From Crocinitomicaceae bacterium (lineage in GTDB: Bacteria > Bacteroidota > Bacteroidia > Flavobacteriales_D > Crocinitomicaceae), in the NCBI GenBank assembly GCA_016719925.1, contig JADJYC010000006.1, positions 124,001 through 188,000 on the forward strand: a stretch of DNA of 64,000 bases. The letters are read 5' to 3'. Below are positions 1 through 10,915 of this stretch, in pieces. How positions within the stretch are numbered: the first letter of the stretch is position 1; the number at the start of each line of letters is the position of its first letter. The translations under genes were made by a program, and so were the position numbers. Below the pieces are notes generated by a model, which was given only the letters and a program-made list of their open reading frames with translations, did not search any database and was not told where the DNA came from.

Positions 1-1
1 A

Positions 2-1123
2 ATTGGCTGTCATGGATCTGCATATATTCAACGGGAAATACTGCGTTTGATTGTTTCAAAAGGAGCTCGGCTTGCTGCTCCCGGTGAATTTTCATTACGT
101 GCGTTCATGCATGGTAAAATGGATTTATCTCAGACAGAAGCCATCGCAGATTTGATCTCATCCAATTCAAAAGCTGCTCATAAAATTGCCATGCATCAGA
201 TGCGGGGCGGATTTGGAAATGAAATCAATTCGCTGCGTGAACAACTCCTGAATTTTGCTTCATTGGTTGAACTTGAGCTTGATTTTAGTCAGGAAGATGT
301 TGAGTTTGCTGATCGTTCAGCTCTTGAAAAACTGATTACTGCTATTTATCTCAAAGTGGATAAACTGATTGATTCATTCAGACTTGGAAATGTATTGAAA
401 AACGGTGTTCCGGTTGCTATTGTCGGTGCACCAAATGCCGGAAAATCTACGCTGCTAAATGCTTTGTTGAATGAAGAACGCGCTATTGTTTCAGAAATTG
501 CCGGCACAACACGTGATGTAATCGAAGACACAATTATCATCGACGGAATAGAATTTCGGTTTATTGATACTGCCGGAATCAGGGAAACCAGTGACCGCAT
601 TGAAATTATGGGAATAGAACGCTCTTATGAGCAAATCAGAAAAGCAACAGTGATCTTATTGTTGTTTGATTTGAAAGGGGAGAAGGTGAACCATATTCTT
701 GACCAGATAGAACTATTCAGAGCACAAAGCATTGCTGCTGATCAGCATTTGATTCCGGTTTTCAACAAGAAAGATGAGATAAATGAATCAGATTTCAATG
801 CATTAAATTCAAAAGGAATTTTTATTTCTGCCCGTGAAAAAGGAAATCTGGATCAGTTAAAAAGCGAATTGCTCAAAGCGGTCTCTTCATTGAATACCGA
901 GAACGACCAGCTGATTGTCACCAATGAAAGGCATTTTGAAGTTCTGAAAAAATGTAAATCGTCTCTTGACAAAATCAAAGAAGGCATGTCACAGCAAATT
1001 CCGGGAGACCTGCTGGCCATGGACATTCGTGAAGCAATTTATCATTTGGGAGAAATTACAGGAACTATTACAAATGATGAGCTTCTGGGTAATATTTTTG
1101 GGAAATTCTGTATCGGAAAGTAA
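2..1123 (+). CDS. mnmE: tRNA modification GTPase MnmE (5' truncated by window edge)
   Basis: MnmE works with MnmG to install the (carboxymethyl)aminomethyl group on wobble U34 of certain tRNAs. The frame is open from base 2 (reading I-G-C-H-G-S-A-Y), so about 80-90 N-terminal residues of the folate-binding domain lie outside the window. Visible in order: the rest of the N-terminal domain (PGEFSLRAF), the helical domain, then an inserted G domain with G1 GAPNAGKS, G2 TTRD, G3 DTAG, G4 NKKD and a SARE motif near G5, and the closing helix ending in FCIGK, the diagnostic C-terminus with the catalytic Cys. The 3' end is intact, with no frameshift in the visible part. The family is certain; only the start is missing. 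Confidence 0.95.
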   Translation: MGCHGSAYIQREILRLIVSKGARLAAPGEFSLRAFMHGKMDLSQTEAIADLISSNSKAAHKIAMHQMRGGFGNEINSLREQLLNFASLVELELDFSQEDVEFADRSALEKLITAIYLKVDKLIDSFRLGNVLKNGVPVAIVGAPNAGKSTLLNALLNEERAIVSEIAGTTRDVIEDTIIIDGIEFRFIDTAGIRETSDRIEIMGIERSYEQIRKATVILLLFDLKGEKVNHILDQIELFRAQSIAADQHLIPVFNKKDEINESDFNALNSKGIFISAREKGNLDQLKSELLKAVSSLNTENDQLIVTNERHFEVLKKCKSSLDKIKEGMSQQIPGDLLAMDIREAIYHLGEITGTITNDELLGNIFGKFCIGK

Positions 1124-1172
1124 CAGAAAAATTAAAAACACTTTTTTCCTATCACAATCAAATCGCACCCCA

Positions 1173-2501
1173 ATGCTCATAGAGATACCAAACAAAAAGA
1201 AAGCGCGTAGTTATTATTGGCGGAGGTTTTGGCGGCATACAGCTGGCTAAATGTTCAAGAATAAAGATGTGCAGGTAGTCATTGTTGACAAAAACAATTA
1301 CCACACATTTCAACCGTTAATGTATCAGGTGGCCACGTCTGCGCTGGAAGCAGAATCTATTGCATATCCTATCCGCAAAATATTCAATAAGTCTAAAAAC
1401 GTATTTTTCAGATTGGGTGAAGTGACCAGAATTGATCATGAAAAAAAGATGATTGAATTTGGAAACGACACACTGGAGTATGATTACCTCGTAATTGCAT
1501 CAGGAGCAAAAACAAACTATTTTGGAAATGAAGGTCTGACCATTTCTGCTATGCCCATGAAAAGTATTCTTGAATCATTGGATTTAAGAACCATGTTACT
1601 TCAGAATTTTGAACATGCTTTACTGATCAATAATGAGCGTAAAAAACAGGGGATGATGAATGTGGTTATTGCCGGTGCAGGACCCACTGGTGTTGAGCTT
1701 GCAGGTGCATTGGGTGAGCTGAAACGTTCTGTATTTCCAAAGGATTATCCTGAACTGGACCTTTCAAAAATGAATATTTATCTGGTACAAAGTGGTGACC
1801 GTGTGTTACCGATGCTGTCTCCCAAATCATCTGAAAAAGCAAAAAAATATCTGGAGAAATTGGGCGTAACGGTTGTATTGAATACCCGCGTACTTGATTA
1901 TTTCGGTGATTATGTTCAAACAAATACTGGTCAGGATATCATTGCTAAAACGCTTATCTGGACAGCTGGTGTTACCGGTAATCCGGTAGGAGGAGTACCT
2001 AAAGAATCCATCAATAAAGGAGACCGGATTATGGTGGATGAACTAAATCAGGTTAAAGGTTTGCAGGATGTTTTTGCTATTGGAGATGTTGCCTGTATGA
2101 TTCAGAAAGATTATCCTAACGGACATCCGCAGGTTGCGCCTGCAGCCATGCAGCAGGGAAAATTACTGGGTAAAAATCTGCTCAATAAAATATGTTACAA
2201 TAAACCCATGAAGCCTTTTAAATACAAGGACAAAGGTGCAATGGCAACAGTTGGTAAAAACAAAGCGTTGGTTGAGATGGGCAAATTAAAAATAGGTGGT
2301 GCGGTTGCCTGGTTTATCTGGATGGTGGTGCACTTATTATCTCTTGTTGGTTTCAGAAATACCGTGGTAACCATGTTCAACTGGGTCAAAAACTATTTCA
2401 ATTCAGACCGCGGAATGCGCCTCATCATTACGCAGTTTGATCTGCAGGAAGAGAAACGCAAACGACGCAAAGAGTTTGAAGCCAGACATCAAACCAATTA
2501 A
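1173..2501 (+). CDS. ndh: Type II NADH dehydrogenase (NDH-2)
   Basis: Single-subunit, non-proton-pumping NADH:quinone oxidoreductase on the inner face of the cytoplasmic membrane. The FAD-binding Rossmann motif is V-V-I-I-G-G-G-F-G-G near 1210, a second dinucleotide motif (IAGAGPTGVELAG) binds NADH, and the LQDVFAIGDVA segment completes the FAD site. A hydrophobic C-terminal stretch (about 2290-2390) is the expected membrane anchor. The start MLIEIPNKKK (ATG 1173) is in a different frame from the GGGFGG motif, and that motif is again out of frame with MFKNKDVQ at 1251; one missing base at each of two A runs (about 1195-1205 and about 1248) restores one continuous protein of about 440 residues. 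Follows mnmE on the same strand by 49 bases. Confidence 0.9.
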
Positions 2502-2511
2502 GTAAATATTC

Positions 2512-3042
2512 ATGGTTTCGGTTTATTCTGCGAAAGAGAAAAACCTTTCGGCTTCAGAAATTCAAACGCTGTATGAAATAATTATAAAAGCCTACGCAGA
2601 TACTGAGTATCAGATGTGGGGTATGAATTATGTCCGTGTCACTCTTGATGATTTTCAAAAATTTATTGAGGCTGATCAGATTCTGGTTGAATTCCTGAAT
2701 AATAAAATTGCAGGCGGTATCCGTTATTATCCGCTGGATCAAAACACTTACAGTTTTGGTTTATTTGGTGCAGATTTTAGCCTCAGCGGAAAAGGGATTG
2801 GAAGAAAACTGATTGAAGCTGTAGAATTGCAAGTCACCAAATCTGGCGGGACTTCCATCAAAATTGAAATTCTTCGTCCGCGGGATTTTGAAATTCCGAT
2901 AAAGACAAAATTGCATGATTGGTATCAGAAACTGGGGTATGCGTTTGTTGAATCAATCCCTTTTGAAGAAAAATTTCCTGAACGTGCAAAGGGAATTTTG
3001 GTGCCTTGTATGTTTGATTACTATGAAAAGAAATTAGTGTGA
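2512..3042 (+). CDS. GNAT family N-acetyltransferase
   Basis: A 176-residue protein with the GNAT acetyl-CoA fold. The pyrophosphate-binding loop is seen as SLSGKGIGRKLIEAVE around residues 92-107 (G-x-G-I-G type), preceded by the beta-strand pair GGIRYYPL and SFGLFG, and followed by a late strand with the typical DWYQKLGY (W-Y-x-x-x-G-F/Y) motif near residue 140. The frame is intact. It starts 10 bases after ndh and is probably co-transcribed with it. The substrate cannot be told from sequence; small-molecule amine or peptide acetylation are both possible. Confidence 0.85.
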   Translation: MVSVYSAKEKNLSASEIQTLYEIIIKAYADTEYQMWGMNYVRVTLDDFQKFIEADQILVEFLNNKIAGGIRYYPLDQNTYSFGLFGADFSLSGKGIGRKLIEAVELQVTKSGGTSIKIEILRPRDFEIPIKTKLHDWYQKLGYAFVESIPFEEKFPERAKGILVPCMFDYYEKKLV

Positions 3043-3093
3043 TAAACTGATTCCATTTTTCAATTGAAGGATTCTTCTTCACAGCGTGATTAT

Positions 3094-3765
3094 TTAAATC
3101 TCAATCATTTTTATTTCCGTTCTTCTGTTTTTTGCCCGACCTTCTTCTGTTGAATTATCAGTAATAGGATTCAATTCTCCATACCCTTTGGCAATTAACC
3201 TTTCAGGTGCAATGCCATGCTCAACTAAGTAATTGACAACTGCTGCTGCTCTGTTTTCAGATAACAATTGATTGCTTTGCTCAGAACCAACATCATCTGT
3301 GTATCCTGAAATTTCAAAACTGTTTTCTTCTTCATATTTGAGGTATTCAATGAGTTTGTCAAGAATGGGATAAGACGATTCTTTTATAATTGCCGAATTA
3401 GTTTCGAATAATAAATTCTCCAGCACAAATTGTTTTCTTTCTTCAAATAAAACAATTATTCGAACGCGATTATAAATCTTTTGACCCGTTAAAACAGGTA
3501 AATGAATTGCCTTGTCTTTTTTTAATTCACCACCAATAAACAATTTAACACGATACTTTCCTGGCTTCATGGTGAGTTCAAATTGCCCATTTGCATCAGT
3601 AACATCTTTATACAAAATGATTCCGTTTGTATCAGTTAACTGAACCTCTGCATTGTTAATCATGATGTCGTCAAAGTTTTTAACGAGAACCTGAGCGCTG
3701 AAGAAATCTTGTGCTAGTGTATTGAACTGGGTAACACAGAGCAGTACTAAAAGTAAATATTTCAT
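3094..3765 (-). CDS. OmpA-family outer membrane protein with N-terminal Ig-like (regulatory-type) domain
   Basis: A 223-residue envelope protein. Residues 1-18 (MKYLLLVLLCVTQFNTLAQ start) form a signal peptide. Residues about 20-100 look like a carboxypeptidase-regulatory/CNA-B beta-sandwich (DANGQFELTMKPGKYRVKL). Residues about 112-223 are an OmpA C-terminal peptidoglycan-binding domain: LLFETNSAII, ISGYTDDVGS, LSENRAAAVVNYL, GYGELNPI and the terminal KNRRTEIKM. This domain normally holds an outer membrane protein to the cell wall through diaminopimelate. No beta-barrel is present, so it is probably a periplasmic or lipid-free tether. It faces the GNAT gene convergently. The frame is intact. 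Confidence 0.85.
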   Translation of the reverse strand: MKYLLLVLLCVTQFNTLAQDFFSAQVLVKNFDDIMINNAEVQLTDTNGIILYKDVTDANGQFELTMKPGKYRVKLFIGGELKKDKAIHLPVLTGQKIYNRVRIIVLFEERKQFVLENLLFETNSAIIKESSYPILDKLIEYLKYEEENSFEISGYTDDVGSEQSNQLLSENRAAAVVNYLVEHGIAPERLIAKGYGELNPITDNSTEEGRAKNRRTEIKMIEI

Positions 3766-3854
3766 AGGTTTTAATTTGTTAACCTTGAATGTTCACTTCA
3801 TGAAAAAAGTAACCCAGATATTAATTATTTTGAAAAGAAATTGAACTGATGAAA

Positions 3855-5873
3855 TCAGATTTTTATACCAATTACACAAATATCATCGGTTTGTTCAAAT
3901 TCGCGTTGCCACTGTTTTAAACTTCCTGAGAGTATCTCTTTCTGCTTTTGCATAGACAGATGAGCATTAGAAAGAAGCAGTTTTTTGAATGTCTGATATT
4001 TGAATTTTTTACCTTTTGGTCCGCCAAACTGATCCGGAAAACCATCTGTAAAAATGTACAGGATATCTCCTTTGATTAATTGAAGGGATGTTGTCAGAAA
4101 TGCTCTTTTATCAACAAATTTGCCTACAGGTTGTCTGTCACCTTTTACCTCCAGCAGCGCCATTTTATTTGCTTCATCCGTTACAACAGACGGATCTTCC
4201 TTTTGCGATTTTTCCAAATGATCTGTTGCTCTTGCAACCCACAATGGATTATTGGCACCGCTGAATTCCGAACCATTCGTTTACCCAGATTATCCGGTGC
4301 TGACAGAGAAATCAATGCTGCGTCCATTCCGTCTTTACTTCATTGCCATCATTCTCAAATGTCTCAACAAGAATGGATGAAACTTTATCTAATATTTCTC
4401 CCGGAGTTCTTAAGCCAAATTCCCTGACTGATCTTCTTAACGCATTGGAACAAACAACAGAAACCAATGCGCCCGGAACACCATGTCCGGTGCAGTCTGC
4501 TGCTGCAAGTAAGGTTGTGTTTTCTGAACCTGAAACAGTTTCAAACCAGTAAAAATCACCGCTGACAATATCCTTTGGAGCATAGAAAATAAAATGTTCA
4601 GGCAAAGAATTATTCAATTGTGTGCTGGATGGTAAAATGGCATCCTGTAATCTTTTTGCGTAGGAAATGCTATCCATAATTTCCTGCTGTTTTAATTCAA
4701 CCGTGTTTTTTTGTTCCAGAATTATTTGATTGTCTTTTTCTTGGATCTGAAATTACGGTAAAGAACTATTGCCAGAATGCCCAGAAATCCAAGTCCAATA
4801 AATAAGATCATGTTTTTGGATTTTTCTGATTGTAACGCAAGATCCTGCTCACTTTTTAAACGCAGATTTTCTTCAGCTGCTTTTAAACTGTCCTGCATGC
4901 GGGTTTCAGTAAATGCTACTTCCATTTCAAGTTTGGTAATATCTCTGATTCGTTCATCATTTTTTGTCTGCTCACGCAGATCTGTGAGTTTAACATGATA
5001 TTCCAACGCTTTTTTATAATCTCCTTTGATATCGTAAGCTTCCCATAAACATTCACAAGATTGCATTTTCCAGATATCCAGACTGGTGGTGTCAGCCACA
5101 TTAAAACTGGTTTGACAATGTGAAATGGCTTTGTCCAGTTTTCCCATTTTCAGATAATTCATTCCCAAATAATAATTGCATGTTGACATGCCAATAAAGT
5201 CATTGAGTGATTCATATTGTTTTAATCCAATGTCTGCATGAACCAGCGCACTGTCGTATTTTTCCAGTTCATAAAAATACCGGCAGCGGGCAATATGATA
5301 GTATGCTTTCACATCCAGTTCCGTGATCTGATCATATTGTTCTCTTAATTTTTCAAGATTGAGAAAAGCCTGATCCAGCTTACCGCAGTCAATTTCAAGT
5401 GACGTAAGCTGAATACGTGTGATTAATTCCCTGTCGAGATTTCCGTAAAGCATGGCTGCTTCCAGTCCAAGTGAGATATAATGTATGGCGCTGGCAGTAT
5501 CACCTTGTGTGATATACATATTGCCGATATTGTTACGCGAATCCACCAGAATATCAGTTGGCGGAAGTTTACTTGCAACATCATTTGCTTTTATGAAAAA
5601 GGCAATCGCCTCCGGAATTTTGTTTTGGTAAGCATAACCAATTCCTCTGATATTATAAGCTTTTGCAATGGCATGATATTCTTTTATTTCAATTGCTTTT
5701 TTGTAAACAGCATTAAATTCTGATTCACAACTGTCGGGAGCAGAAAGAGCAACAGTTCTGAAAGTATCTAATAAAGGCTGAATTTCTTCGCTGAATGTTG
5801 TAACACCAGTTCCCTGTGAAAGAACATAACCCTGCAAAAGCAGTGAAAAGAATATCTGAAAATAAAGTTTCAA
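3855..5873 (-). CDS. TPR sensor protein with C-terminal SpoIIE/PP2C-type serine phosphatase domain
   Basis: Reconstructed as one gene of about 670 residues. It begins with a signal peptide (MKLYFQIFFSLLLQGYVLS), continues with about 300 residues of TPR helices (periplasmic sensor), one membrane segment (NMILFIGLGFLGILAIVL), a short coiled linker, and a SpoIIE-type phosphatase: DIVSGDFYWF, AADCTGHGVPGALVS (metal-binding D and the GHG turn), FTDGFPDQFGG and the closing DDICVIGIKI. This is a familiar Bacteroidota architecture for anti-anti-sigma style signalling. The reading frame breaks near 4730 (an A run, restoring R-S-K-K-K-D-N-Q), near 4320 (restoring G-M-D-A-A-L-I) and near 4265 (restoring F-S-G-A-N-N-P-L). 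I infer sequencing errors because the family motifs continue across each break. Confidence 0.85.
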
Positions 5874-6059
5874 GCGCAGTTTTGAGTAGAGTACAAATTT
5901 AATGAAGCATCAGTTATGACGGTCAATTTTTTTGAAATAGCAAATCACTTGCTGAAATGCAGATTATCAGGCTCTAATTCAGGTCATACTGGTATTAATG
6001 GTTATTGTGATCTGATATTTAAGGCAAATCAGTTAACTTTAGCGTCAAAATTTATACTC

Positions 6060-7522
6060 ATGTCCGTTAGAAATCTTGAACCAAAAATTATCTGGAATCA
6101 TTTTGAAGATTTGAATGCTGTTCCCCGTCCTTCTAAAAAAGAAGAAAGAGTAAGACAGTTTATGGTTGATTTTGGCAAATCACTCGGACTTGAAACAATC
6201 GTTGATAATATTGGTAATGTCATTATTAAAAAGCCTGCAGCAAAAGGATATGAGAACAGAGAGACAGTAATTCTCCAGACTCATATTGACATGGTACATC
6301 AGAAAAATGCTGCAACTGATTTTGATTTTTCAATGCAGGGAATTCAATCATTTATTGACGGAGACTGGGTAAAAGCAAAAGGTACAACCTTAGGTGCAGA
6401 TAATGGAATGGGAGTGGCTGCGGCAATGAGTTTTTTATCTTCCAATGATTATCCGCATCCGGCAATTGAAGCGTTGTTTACCATTGATGAAGAAAGCGGA
6501 ATGACTGGTGCAAAACAATTGGACGGATCCAAATTTTAAATGGAAAAATTTTTTTAAATCTGGATACTGAAGATGATGATGAATTTTCAGTAGGTTGTGC
6601 CGGTGGAATTGATACAAATACGTTTTATACTTACTCAGAAGAAAATGTTCCGTCAGATTATGTTTCTTTTACACTTACTTTAAGCGGTTTGAAAGGCGGA
6701 CACTCCGGTATGGATATCAATCTGGGAAGAGGAAATGCAAATCTGCTGATGAACCGGATCTTATATACCGGAACACAGATAGCAGATATCAGAATAACTG
6801 AATTAAACGGAGGAAGTCTGAGAAACGCTATACCTCGTGAAAGTGTGGCTGAAATTGTTATGCCGTCTTCAAAAAAAACAGAGGTTATTTCGGTTTTGGA
6901 AAAAATTGCCGGAATCATTAAAACAGAATATCATATCACTGAACCAGACATGAAATTTACGGTTGCGGAAAATAAAACCAATCCGGCAAAAATGATTTCA
7001 AAAGCAGATCAGGAAAAATGTATCCGCGTAATCTACACCACTCCAAACGCTGTTTGGAAAATGAGTGAAACAATTCCGGGTCTGGTTGAAACTTCTTCTT
7101 CACTGGCAAAAGTTGTTTTTAAAGATGGACAGTTTACAACCCAGTCACTTCAAAGAAGTATGGTTGAAAGCGGAAAAGAAGATATTGCAAATGCCATTCG
7201 TCTGACATATGAATTAATTGGTGCAAAGGTTGTTCAGGATGGAGCTTATCCGGGATGGGCACCAAATCCGGATTCAAAAATTCTGAAGGTTCTGGAAAAA
7301 CAATATGTTTCTCTTTTTAATGCGCAGCCAAAAGTCAAAGCATGTCATGCCGGTTTGGAATGCGGTATTTTAGGAGAGCATTTACCAAACTGCGATATGA
7401 TTTCATTCGGACCAACTATACGCAATCCGCATTCTCCGGATGAAAAAGTGAATATTCAATCCGTTCAGAAATTCTGGAAATTTCTTACGCATGTGATGGA
7501 AAATATTCCTTCAAAAAATTAA
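6060..7522 (+). CDS. pepD: Cytosol non-specific dipeptidase / aminoacyl-histidine dipeptidase PepD (M20)
   Basis: Zinc metallopeptidase that cleaves dipeptides such as Xaa-His in the cytoplasm. The start MSVRNLEPKIIWNHFEDL at 6060 matches the usual PepD N-terminus; an in-frame upstream ATG at 5916 would add residues with no family resemblance. Metal and catalytic motifs seen: LQTHIDMVHQ (His/Asp), GTTLGADNGMG (bridging Asp), FTIDEESGMTGA (Glu pair), GLKGGHSGMDI in the lid/dimerisation domain, LECGILGE, and a C-terminal GPTIRNPHSPDE with the last His ligand. About 485 residues, the normal family length. One missing T near 6536 breaks the frame; restoring it gives L-N-G-K-I-F-L-N-L-D and a continuous protein. 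Confidence 0.92.
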
Positions 7523-7534
7523 ACTGATTCTCTT

Positions 7535-7902
7535 TTGAGACTTTTTGTTTTAATATTTATAACAGCTGCTTTCGTTTCCATGCCCGAAAAAGTCTCAGAC
7601 ATGAACGCTGGATTTCTAATCAGTCTGCGGATACGGTATTTGTTTATAATCCTGATTTTGAAGATACGGTTTTTGTTATCTCACCATCTTTAAAAGCCAT
7701 GATTTACAGCTATGAGGTGCTGGATAAAAAACAGGAAAGTGAATCGTGCGGATGGATGGGTGATACGCTGATCATACTGAACGATAAAGATTCTGTTTGT
7801 GAAAAGTCACCGAGTCTGGAGTTCAACTGGACATACACTGTTTCTGGTGAAAAGGAGAGAACGCAGGTATGTACGTTCACTGTTTGGGACGATAGTTTTT
7901 AA
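7535..7902 (+). CDS. Small hypothetical secreted or lipoprotein-like protein, frame interrupted
   Basis: Weakly supported gene just after pepD. A hydrophobic stretch L-R-L-F-V-L-I-F-I-T-A-A-F-V-S (about 7535-7580) looks like a signal peptide, then the frame must shift within about 7585-7600 to reach a coding-like segment running R-W-I-S-N-Q-S-A-D-T-V-F to the stop at 7902 (about 105 residues, with CGWMGD and an acidic, beta-rich pattern). No ATG precedes the hydrophobic part; TTG 7535 is the nearest candidate start, or a base is missing. No family recognised. It could also be only the shorter frame from ATG 7699. Confidence 0.4.
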
Positions 7903-8826
7903 TTATAATTCTTTCATCAAAACCTGATAAATTGCAAGCATAGAAGCAATGTCTTCTTTGTGTACTTTTTCGTCCGGACTGTGAACATGATTTTCAGGTG
8001 CCCACACAAAACACCAGTCGATTGGAAGTTCAGCTGCCTGTAAAATTGTTCCGTTACTTCCTCCGGCGCTTTCAACTTCCAGCTGATATTTAATTTTATT
8101 TTTCTCTGCTATCTGAATAATCCGCTGCACATAATTACGGCGTGGAATACTATAATCACGCATTGAAACAGCAACTCCTTTTCCGTGTGATATTCCATCA
8201 GTTACCCAGGTGATATCACAGATCAGTGCTTGTCTGATTTTGAACTTTTCGTATAGAAATCTGGCTAAAAATCCAGCTGAACCTCCGTGATGCTCTTCGT
8301 ATGTTGAGAAAACAATAACTCCGTTTTCAAGTGTCTTTGCAAGTTGCAGTGCAATCCATATTCCTAATCTGTTGTCCAAATAAGGGGATTGAATAAATTG
8401 TTTAGTTTCTCTGAAATCCGGTTTGAAAGACAAAGGGGTTCCACGGTCAATCTTTCTTTTATAAACGCACTGCATGTGTTTTTCACCATCTTCATGTTCC
8501 ATCACCAGCAGTTCTGTTTCTATTTCTCCTCTTGAATCTCTGCCAACCAGTTCAATTCCGTCTTGCGTAACCGGGCTTCCGATTCTGATCAGATGATTGT
8601 CATAACCAACTGTAAAACCAATGGAATCCATATGTGCATAAACAGCGGTAGTGGGTTTTCCAAAAACTAAGATTAAGGCATCCTGAAATCCGTCACCGTA
8701 AAAAAGTTTTGGTTTTTTCTTCCAGTTTTTTTGTTCTGTTTTAATTTGCTCCAGAAGAAATTCTTTCATGGGAGATTCATCTCCGCTGGTTGCTTGCACT
8801 GCAATTAACTGTTTTAAAAGTTTCAT
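7903..8826 (-). CDS. M42-type (CelM/FrvX-like) metallopeptidase
   Basis: A 307-residue zinc-dependent aminopeptidase-like protein of the MH clan. Ligand motifs visible: VYAHMDSIGF (His/Asp) near residue 66, SPYLDNRLGIW (bridging Asp) near 155, STYEEHHGGSAG (catalytic Glu and metal Glu) near 183, CDITWVTDG, and a C-terminal PENHVHSPDEKVH with the last His. The frame is intact. Its start overlaps the stop of the IMPACT/YigZ gene by four bases, so the two are translationally coupled and transcribed YigZ first. M42 relatives are usually large cytosolic aminopeptidases; the precise substrate is not predictable. Confidence 0.85.
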   Translation of the reverse strand: MKLLKQLIAVQATSGDESPMKEFLLEQIKTEQKNWKKKPKLFYGDGFQDALILVFGKPTTAVYAHMDSIGFTVGYDNHLIRIGSPVTQDGIELVGRDSRGEIETELLVMEHEDGEKHMQCVYKRKIDRGTPLSFKPDFRETKQFIQSPYLDNRLGIWIALQLAKTLENGVIVFSTYEEHHGGSAGFLARFLYEKFKIRQALICDITWVTDGISHGKGVAVSMRDYSIPRRNYVQRIIQIAEKNKIKYQLEVESAGGSNGTILQAAELPIDWCFVWAPENHVHSPDEKVHKEDIASMLAIYQVLMKEL

Positions 8827-9443
8827 TGATCTGATCCTGTTTTTTTAATTTCAACAGTATGCAAAGGTTGAAAAAGATTGAGAAAGAGATCAGATTTTGA
8901 CTGAGCAATTGAAATATCAAGACTGGTCCCTTTATCACTGTGATTTTGTTCCACAATAGCTGCCTTGCTGGCTGAAAGTATATTCATCACATCTCCGGTA
9001 CTGGAAAAATCAAAAGATATTTTATAATAATCCTGCAAATCATTTTCTGTAATTTCTGCTTTTGAAAGTGCATCTTCAGCGGCAGTTTTGTATGCTTGGA
9101 TTAAACCTCCAACTCCCAGATTTGTTCCGCCGTAATATCTGACAACGGCAATCAGAATGTTGGTTAATTCATATGAAAGTATCTGACCAAAAATTGGTTT
9201 TCCAGCTGAATTGGATGGTTCACCATCATCTGAAAAACGGTCAGAAAAATTTGTCTTACCAAATCTCCAGGCATAACAAACATGTACTGCTCCCGGATTT
9301 TTTTTCCACAAAGCATCAATGTGAGTTTTTGCTTCATTTGGATCAGAGCAGGGAATTGCAAATGCAAAAAAGCGCGATCCTTTCTCACGGTAAGATCCCT
9401 CTGTGGTTGTTTTAACAGTCTTGTATTTTCTGTTGCTTTTCAA
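8823..9443 (-). CDS. YigZ/IMPACT family protein
   Basis: A 206-residue protein with the UPF0029 IMPACT N-terminal domain: EKGSRFFAFAIP, HVCYAWRFG, FSDDGEPSNSAGKPI, VVRYYGGTNLGVGGLIQAY and the C-terminal DUF1949-like ferredoxin fold. The eukaryotic homologue IMPACT inhibits Gcn2; bacterial YigZ proteins bind nucleic acid or ribosomes but have no settled function. The frame is intact and the signature D-D-G-E-P-S-x-x-A-G-x-P is complete. It overlaps the downstream M42 peptidase by 4 bases. Confidence 0.88.
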   Translation of the reverse strand: MKSNRKYKTVKTTTEGSYREKGSRFFAFAIPCSDPNEAKTHIDALWKKNPGAVHVCYAWRFGKTNFSDRFSDDGEPSNSAGKPIFGQILSYELTNILIAVVRYYGGTNLGVGGLIQAYKTAAEDALSKAEITENDLQDYYKISFDFSSTGDVMNILSASKAAIVEQNHSDKGTSLDISIAQSKSDLFLNLFQPLHTVEIKKTGSDQ

Positions 9444-9658
9444 TTTAATTCTTTGATGTTTGAAATCCAGCTTTTTATTGCAGTTTTTGATTTTGCAGTA
9501 AAATTCAGATGTTAAATTTATTCAGATATTTGCAGAAATCATGACTTATTTAACATTTGAGTCCGCAGTTGTATTGCATAATGCTGGATTAAATGAAATA
9601 GTTTTGCAATGCGGATGTGGGATTCTCCTGAATGAATCCTGATAAAGATTAATACAAA

Positions 9659-10902
9659 ATGGAAACAATGGAAAAACTATCAGCAGCGGCTATCATGGAG
9701 ATGGAGGACAAATACGGAGCACATAATTATCATCCGCTTCCGGTAGTACTTGAAAGAGGTGAAGGAGTTTATTTGTGGGATGTTGACGGAAAAAGATATT
9801 ATGATTTTCTCTCAGCATATTCTGCCGTTAACCAGGGGCATTGTCATCCGGTAATAGTGAACGCAATGATTGAACAGGCAAAAAAACTCACACTGACATC
9901 CCGTGCGTTTTACAATGATTCATTAGGTGTTTATGAAAAATATGTGACAAGTTTTTTTGGATTTGACAAAGTACTTCCAATGAATACCGGGGCTGAAGCG
10001 GTAGAAACAGCAATTAAAATCTGCCGGAAGTGGGCGTATGAGAAAAAGGAATTGCTGCCAATCAGGCAACAATTGTAGTTTGTGAACAGAACTTTCACGG
10101 CAGAACAACAACCATCGTTTCTTTTTCCAGCGATGAAGGTTCACGTAAAAATTTCGGTCCTTTCCCTGCAGGATTTGTTGCTTTGCCTTATGATGATATT
10201 GAAGCGCTCGAAAAAGCAATTTCACAACCCAATATAGCCGGGTTTTTAGTTGAACCAATTCAAGGTGAAGCTGGTGTTTATGTACCTTCTGAAGGATATC
10301 TGGCTAAAGCAAAATCACTCTGTGAAAAATACAAGGTACTTTTTATTGCAGATGAAATTCAAACCGGAATAGCGCGTACCGGAAAATTGCTGGCAGTTGA
10401 TCATGAAAATGTAAAACCCGATATGCTGATTTTAGGAAAAGCACTTTCAGGCGGAACATATCCTGTATCAGCAGTATTGACTTCCAACGAAATTATGAAT
10501 GTCATTAAACCAGGACAACATGGTTCTACTTTTGGCGGAAATCCAATTGCGGCCAAGGTTGCCATTGCATCACTGGAAGTTGTAAAAAATGAAAAATTAG
10601 CTGAGAATGCTGAACGGCTTGGAAAAATATTCAGATCTGAAATGGAAAAACTGGTTGAACAATTTCCAATTGTAAAATTGGTTCGCGGAAAAGGTTTACT
10701 GAACGCAATTGTCATTAATGATACAGAAGACAGTTCGACTGCATGGGATGTCTGGATGAAAGTAAGAGATAACGGATTACTAGCAAAACCAACTCACGGA
10801 AACATCATTCGTTTTGCACCGCCGCTGGTAATGACTGAAGAACAACTAATGGACTGCGTTTCGATTATTTCTAAAACAATCAGTGAGTTTAAAAAGAACT
10901 GA
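9659..10902 (+). CDS. rocD: Ornithine aminotransferase
   Basis: PLP-dependent class III aminotransferase converting ornithine plus 2-oxoglutarate to glutamate-5-semialdehyde and glutamate. N-terminal NYHPLPVVLERGEGVYLWD and YYDFLSAYSAVNQGH are typical of this enzyme, followed by MNTGAEAVETAIK, FIADEIQTGIARTG (cofactor Asp), LGKALSGGTYPVSA (catalytic Lys) and STFGGNPIAAKVA. About 414 residues, normal length. The frame breaks near 10050 in an A run; one extra base restores K-G-I-A-A-N-Q-A-T-I-V-V-C-E-Q-N-F-H-G-R-T. Start ATG 9659 is followed by a second in-frame Met at 9668; neither has a clear Shine-Dalgarno sequence. Confidence 0.93.
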
Positions 10903-10915
10903 TTCAATTGAAGAA

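Noticed and set aside
3855..5873. Three separate genes (TPR protein and two phosphatase fragments) or a pseudogene
   Set aside because: Conserved SpoIIE motifs continue across all breaks when single bases are restored; the same pattern of breaks occurs in essential genes.
9541..9642. A 33-codon open frame (MTYLTFESAVV start) before rocD
   Set aside because: Too short, no family resemblance and no ribosome binding site; reported only as spacer.
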